Shown here: positions 7,079 through 9,612 of the stretch, in pieces | Position numbering within the stretch: position 1 is the first letter of the stretch | Layout of the letters: every line of letters starts with the position of its first letter | Assembly (NCBI GenBank): GCA_002451015.1 | Contig: DKBB01000318.1 | Span: forward strand, 21,521 to 31,132 | Length of the DNA: 9,612 bases | Direction of reading: 5' to 3' | Source of the DNA: Acidobacteria bacterium UBA6911 | Lineage (GTDB): Bacteria; Acidobacteriota; UBA6911 | Position numbers and translations under genes: made by a program | The notes under the pieces: generated by a model | The model's input: the letters and a program-made list of their open reading frames with translations, nothing else | Databases searched by the model: none | Told to the model about the DNA's origin: nothing

Positions 7079-7651
7079 CTATAACTGGACGACAAAATCA
7101 ACGATGTAGACTTCTACCACCTCAAATCCCGGTGATACCGCATTCACTCTTGATCGAACCTGTTTGCGCAGTTTGTCTTTACCCTGAGGTGTCAAAACCT
7201 GCTCGGCCGTTTTGGAGCTGAGCAAAGTAATAATGGAATCCCTTATCGCTGCAACGGTATTCTCGACATTTCTTTCATCCGGCTCTTCCGCGAGGCCTAA
7301 CTTGAAGGAAGTCTTTAGAAAACGCACGTTTTCCCTATCCGCAAGATTTACCAGGAAAGGATCCAGCGCAAACGTGACCTTGACGGGCTTGTTTTTCTCT
7401 GAAGAATATTCTTTTACCTCCTGTTCGGGCACTTCTTCTTGAAGCTCGAACACGAACCGGGCTCCCTTGAAATATGAGATTCCCCAAAACAGGCCGCCGG
7501 CTGCAGATAGAACAAGAGCCGCAATAATGATCCACAGTTTTCTCATCTTTCCCTTACTGGTTTTTTCTGTTTTATTTTCAATAACAGGATTACTGTCCGC
7601 TTGCTGGGATTTTTCCGCCGCTTGTTTGTTTTTTTCGTCCGGCGTGGCCAT
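7079..7651 (-). CDS. fliL: FliL, flagellar basal body / stator-associated protein
   Basis: FliL is an inner-membrane protein that forms a ring around the stator units and supports torque. The product is 190 residues from ATG 7651. A polar, lysine-rich cytoplasmic tail (1-37) precedes one membrane segment at about 39-58 (LWIIIAALVLSAAGGLFWG). The periplasmic domain includes VKVTFALDPFLVNLADREN, the FLKTSFKLGL strand, the helical SIITLLSSKTAEQVLTPQGK block that is typical of the family, and the usual ending VYIVDFVVQL. The frame is open further upstream to 7807, but ATG 7651 is chosen: GGAGG lies nine bases before it, the preceding residues do not look like FliL, and the longer version would read across the sigma-54 promoter. 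It is probably the first gene of the fliLNOPQR-flhB unit. Confidence 0.93.
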   Translation of the reverse strand: MATPDEKNKQAAEKSQQADSNPVIENKTEKTSKGKMRKLWIIIAALVLSAAGGLFWGISYFKGARFVFELQEEVPEQEVKEYSSEKNKPVKVTFALDPFLVNLADRENVRFLKTSFKLGLAEEPDERNVENTVAAIRDSIITLLSSKTAEQVLTPQGKDKLRKQVRSRVNAVSPGFEVVEVYIVDFVVQL

Positions 7652-7698
7652 GGAACATATCCTCCAATTCGCTTGACTGCCCTTCGGAATTGGATATA

Positions 7699-7714
7699 TG
7701 CAACTCACATGCCA
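7699..7714 (-). promoter_or_regulatory. Sigma-54 (-24/-12) promoter of the fliL operon
   Basis: The minus-strand sequence TGGCATGTGAGTTGCA matches the sigma-54 consensus TGGCACGNNNNTTGCW at nearly all fixed positions. The GG and GC doublets are separated by exactly 10 bases. The GC is at 7700-7701, so transcription should begin near 7688. That leaves a leader of roughly 37 bases containing the GGAGG at 7661-7665 and the fliL ATG at 7651. Such promoters need an NtrC-family activator bound upstream, and the 430-bp spacer offers room for it. Sigma-54 control of mid-stage flagellar genes is well known in several proteobacteria. Confidence 0.72.
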
Positions 7715-7856
7715 CATGCGCGGAAATTTTTTGATAACGGAGTTTTCTTTATGAATGGTTCTGTGAAAAGCAGGCGGGATGTCTGTTATTTCCATAATTA
7801 GTGACAATCCCGCTAACCCCGAATCCCAATATTTTAAATTTGAAGCGACGTCTTCG

Positions 7857-7876
7857 ATACCTGCACGGATAGGTAT
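7857..7876. repeat. Dyad symmetry upstream of the fliL promoter
   Basis: Arms ATACCT and AGGTAT pair perfectly around an 8-base centre in an AT-rich part of the spacer. It lies about 145 bp upstream of the fliL sigma-54 site, in the usual range for an activator site. A six-base arm can occur by chance, so the functional reading is tentative. Confidence 0.3.
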
Positions 7877-7939
7877 ATATTATTGAATACGAACCACTTA
7901 TCTAATCACTGCCCATGATGGGGAATGATGCCGGGTGCA

Positions 7940-7958
7940 TCCCGTCTCGAGTGCGGGA
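7940..7958. repeat. Imperfect palindrome in the spacer, possible activator site
   Basis: The minus-strand sequence TCCCGCACTCGAGACGGGA is a 19-base near-palindrome: arms TCCCG and CGGGA flank a CTCGAG core, with one unpaired base in the left half. It lies about 230 bp upstream of the fliL sigma-54 site. The tight symmetry and the absence of a following T-run fit a protein-binding dyad better than a terminator. No known consensus was recognised. Confidence 0.35.
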
Positions 7959-8069
7959 AAAGAACCTTTGAATCCTGAAGGACAGCTTTATGGTAACTGA
8001 TGTGGAAATTCAAATTTTCAGGTCGGAGTAAATGCTGGGATATGGAGATGGAGCAAAGCCGGGTTTTAG

Positions 8070-8095
8070 TGTCAAACCATCTCACACGTTTGACA
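8070..8095 (-). repeat. Hairpin spanning the stop codon of the cyclase gene
   Basis: Perfect eight-base arms (TGTCAAAC and GTTTGACA) enclose a 10-base loop that contains the TGA stop of the GGDEF gene at 8082-8084. On the transcript no T-run follows, so it is not a standard intrinsic terminator. It may protect the 3' end of the message or help slow polymerase at the end of the unit. An overlapping alternative pairing (GAGATGG with CCATCTC, 8045-8083) shares its bases. Confidence 0.45.
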
Positions 8096-9275
8096 AAATC
8101 CTGACTTTTTTATTCGAAGCGTCGTTTTCGCCGTTGAAACAAACCCGATTCTTACCGTTTCGCTTAGCCCTGTAGAGAGCATTGTCTGCTTCCATGATTA
8201 TATCTTGCGCATCCAGATGATCAAAAGTGGTACAGGCGGTGATTCCGATGCTAATCGTGATACGCACACTAGTGGAAGGAAGGATAAAATCGTGCAACAT
8301 GAAATTGGAGCGAAGATTCTCGGCGGCTCTATAGGCTCCGGCTCCGTTGGTTCTTGGCAAAAGAACAGTAAATTCTTCTCCCCCGTATCTGGTAATAAAG
8401 TCCGATTTTCGCAAGGATTTTCGAAGCAGTTTTCCTGTCTGTCGAAGCACTTCATCGCCTGCCTGATGCCCGAACCTGTCGTTAATCGATTTGAAATCAT
8501 CAATATCGATCATAAAACAGCTGAAAACTTCTCCATAGCGCCTTGCCCGAGCAATTTCCATATCGAGTTGTTCCATCAGCCTGCGTTTATTGTACAGACC
8601 GGTGGATTCGTCGGTATGAGCCAGTTCCCTCAATTTCTCATTTAACTGAGTCAGGCGCTGATCGTGATCTTTGAGCCGGGCATTAGCCTTTGCAAGTTCC
8701 TGTCGTGTAAGGATATTTTCCAGCGACGCTGAAAGATGTCGCACCACGATGGTTCCGAGATGGTACTCGATCTCATCCAGTCGATCCGGCTGGTGGGAAA
8801 TCATTTCCAGGCATCCGATAACCTTTCCCTTCGCAAAGAAGGGAATAATGAGTATCGACCTCGGAAAGTTCCCTGTATTTTTCTGGAACAGTTTCTGTTC
8901 TTCACCGGAAGCCTTGGTGTCGGGTAACCACAAATGCGCTCTGGATTTCAGGACACTGCCCGCCAGACCTTGTGTTAACGGCACACAACTCTCGGACGCC
9001 GGAACAGGGGAACCTGATAGGCGAAATCTTCTGTAGTATGCGTTTTCAATTATGCAGAGCCGTATCTGTGTGTCGTGAAAGCATTCTTGAAAATAATCGC
9101 CCAGAAATCCTTGAAGCTGGCTCAGATTTCGTGCCGAGCCCATTAAACTGGACAGATTATTGATCGCCAGGAGCCGGCGATACAGTTCTATCGCCCGCTC
9201 CTGTGGGGGGACTGTATGTCGGAGTAGATCCAGAAGGCTTTTGCCTTGAGTAATAGGAGTTGCCGCAATTGCCAT
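8082..9275 (-). CDS. Diguanylate cyclase with GAF-like sensor domain
   Basis: This 397-residue protein should make cyclic di-GMP from two GTP. It has no signal peptide or membrane segment, so it is probably cytoplasmic. Residues ~35-187 look like a GAF-type sensor domain, seen in LTQGLAGSVLKSRAHLWLPD (99-119) and SILIIPFFAKGKVIGCLEMI (140-159). A heptad-like helix (about 188-219) links to the GGDEF domain, which opens with the typical DESTGLYNKRRL. Key parts are present: the metal/GTP region DIDDFKSINDRFGHQAGDEVL (257-277), the active site RYGGEEF (GGEEF at 298-302), and the inhibitory site RKSD (289-292) exactly five residues ahead of it. The C-terminus has ITISIGI and ADNALYRAKRNGKN. It should thus be active and product-inhibited. 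ATG 9275 follows AAAGGGA at a suitable distance. It lies between the flgE end and fliL on the same strand, which suggests a link to flagellar control. The sensed ligand is unknown. Confidence 0.93.
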   Translation of the reverse strand: MAIAATPITQGKSLLDLLRHTVPPQERAIELYRRLLAINNLSSLMGSARNLSQLQGFLGDYFQECFHDTQIRLCIIENAYYRRFRLSGSPVPASESCVPLTQGLAGSVLKSRAHLWLPDTKASGEEQKLFQKNTGNFPRSILIIPFFAKGKVIGCLEMISHQPDRLDEIEYHLGTIVVRHLSASLENILTRQELAKANARLKDHDQRLTQLNEKLRELAHTDESTGLYNKRRLMEQLDMEIARARRYGEVFSCFMIDIDDFKSINDRFGHQAGDEVLRQTGKLLRKSLRKSDFITRYGGEEFTVLLPRTNGAGAYRAAENLRSNFMLHDFILPSTSVRITISIGITACTTFDHLDAQDIIMEADNALYRAKRNGKNRVCFNGENDASNKKVRILSNV

Positions 9276-9300
9276 AGGCTTCCCTTTACTGCATTACAAT

Positions 9301-9330
9301 AAAAAGTGCCTTACCATCCCGTTTGTAAGG
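9301..9330 (-). terminator. Likely intrinsic terminator after flgE
   Basis: On the minus strand a hairpin with arms CCTTAC and GTAAGG (9309-9330, 10-base loop) is followed by CAC and then TTTTT (9305-9301). A second hairpin (arms ATAGGG and CCCTAT, loop ATTA, 9332-9347) lies just before it. The pair sits 16 bases downstream of the flgE stop. The six-base stem is modest, so leaky termination or read-through into the cyclase gene is possible. Confidence 0.5.
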
Positions 9331-9362
9331 TATAGGGTAATCCCTATCCGGTCCGTTCAGAA

Positions 9363-9612
9363 TTATCGTTTTAGATTAATTGATTCCTGATACAGCTCAT
9401 CCGTTGTTGTGATGACACGTGTATTGGCCTGATAGGCTCGTTGAGCCGTGATCAGGTTGATGAATTCCTGCGCCATATCAACGTTGGACTGCTCCAGCGA
9501 TGCACCGGATATTGTGCCCCGACCACCGGTGCCGGCGGTACCTATAGAAGGCTCCCCGGAGCTGGGAAATGCAATGAAAGTGCTTCCCTTGTATTTCTGC
9601 AGAAATACAAGG
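9363..9612 (-). CDS. flgE: Flagellar hook protein FlgE, C-terminal end only
   Basis: Only the last 82 codons are visible, running off the right edge. The end is typical of the hook/rod family: SSGEPSIGTAGTGGRGTISG, then ASLEQSNVDMAQEFINLIT, then AQRAYQANTRVITTTDELYQ, finishing ESINLKR. The SNVD-AQEF-AQRAYQAN-R-ITT-DE pattern is the conserved C-terminal D0 helix that packs in the hook core. The NLKR ending points to FlgE rather than FlgG or FlgF, although those relatives share this helix and cannot be fully excluded. Location upstream of fliL also fits flgE. The first four or five codons lie in a perfect palindrome at the window edge and may be an artefact. The stop is TAA at 9365-9363. Confidence 0.85.
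   Translation of the reverse strand, partial: LVFLQKYKGSTFIAFPSSGEPSIGTAGTGGRGTISGASLEQSNVDMAQEFINLITAQRAYQANTRVITTTDELYQESINLKR
9587..9612. repeat. Perfect 26-bp palindrome at the right edge
   Basis: The half CCTTGTATTTCTG (9587-9599) is followed directly, with no spacer, by its exact reverse complement (9600-9612), which are the last bases of the window. It lies inside the flgE coding region. A perfect palindrome of this length with no loop, ending exactly at the sequence end, is more likely a fold-back from amplification or assembly than biology. Confidence 0.85.

Larger units (their letters stand above)
7652..8081 (-). other. 430-bp spacer between diguanylate cyclase gene and fliL
   Basis: This is by far the longest non-coding stretch in the window. 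No convincing gene was seen on either strand; small open frames of 12-16 codons lack family likeness. It holds a hairpin at the cyclase stop codon, two dyad symmetries (7940-7958 and 7857-7876), an AT-rich stretch around 7870-7890, and the sigma-54 promoter of fliL at 7699-7714. This layout fits a regulatory region with upstream activator sites for a sigma-54 promoter, although no known activator site was recognised. Confidence 0.6.

Noticed and set aside
7652..7807. Longer fliL reading frame starting at 7807 (52 extra residues)
   Set aside because: It would overlap the sigma-54 promoter, the extra residues do not resemble FliL, and ATG 7651 has a good GGAGG site.
8041..8095. Possible c-di-GMP (GEMM) riboswitch on the plus strand, suggested by GAGCAAAGCC and TCAAACC near a cyclase gene
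   Set aside because: The two motifs occur in reverse order compared with GEMM-I, the GNRA hairpin and tetraloop receptor are not seen, and no plus-strand gene follows. Only short word matches remain.
9276..9330. Sigma-54-like AGGCACTTTTTATTG ahead of the cyclase gene
   Set aside because: The spacing is one base too long and the -12 GC doublet is missing; the bases are better explained as the terminator stem and T-run.

Overview
The window is a piece of a bacterial flagellar locus, and every recognisable gene lies on the minus strand. In transcription order (right to left) it holds: the C-terminal end of a hook protein (FlgE type); a diguanylate cyclase with a GAF-like sensor half; fliL; fliN; fliO; fliP; fliQ; fliR; flhB; flhA; and the N-terminal part of flhF, cut by the left edge just before its expected P-loop. 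The gene order, the presence of FlhF, and two sequences fitting the sigma-54 (-24/-12) consensus suggest a Gram-negative bacterium with FlhF-positioned, sigma-54-controlled flagella. Such loci are known in Desulfobacterota and related phyla. That placement is inference and weak below the level of 'Gram-negative, flagellated'.

Right part (about 9612-7652): the flgE 3' end is followed by tandem hairpins and a T-run that look like a terminator. Next comes a 397-residue GAF-like/coiled-coil/GGDEF protein with an intact GGEEF active site and an RxxD inhibitory site. An unusually long (430 bp) spacer follows. It has several dyad symmetries and, near its downstream end, a good sigma-54 promoter about 50 bp upstream of the fliL start codon.

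Middle part (7651-2841): fliL, fliN, fliO, fliP, fliQ, fliR and flhB follow one another as a probable operon. FliL supports the stator, FliN is part of the switch/C-ring, and FliO/P/Q/R/FlhB build the export gate. fliM, which normally sits between fliL and fliN, is absent. A 179-bp stretch without a credible gene lies there instead.

Left part (2784-1): a second sigma-54-like site precedes flhA, which is followed after a single base by flhF. Export-gate genes therefore appear to be split between two sigma-54 transcription units.

I found no new type of system; the window is mostly a conventional flagellar locus. The points worth a second look are the missing fliM, the two matching sigma-54 promoters, the diguanylate cyclase placed between hook and fliL genes, the dyad-rich spacer, a 42-bp tandem duplication in fliO, and a perfect 26-bp palindrome at the right edge that probably marks an assembly or amplification fold-back.
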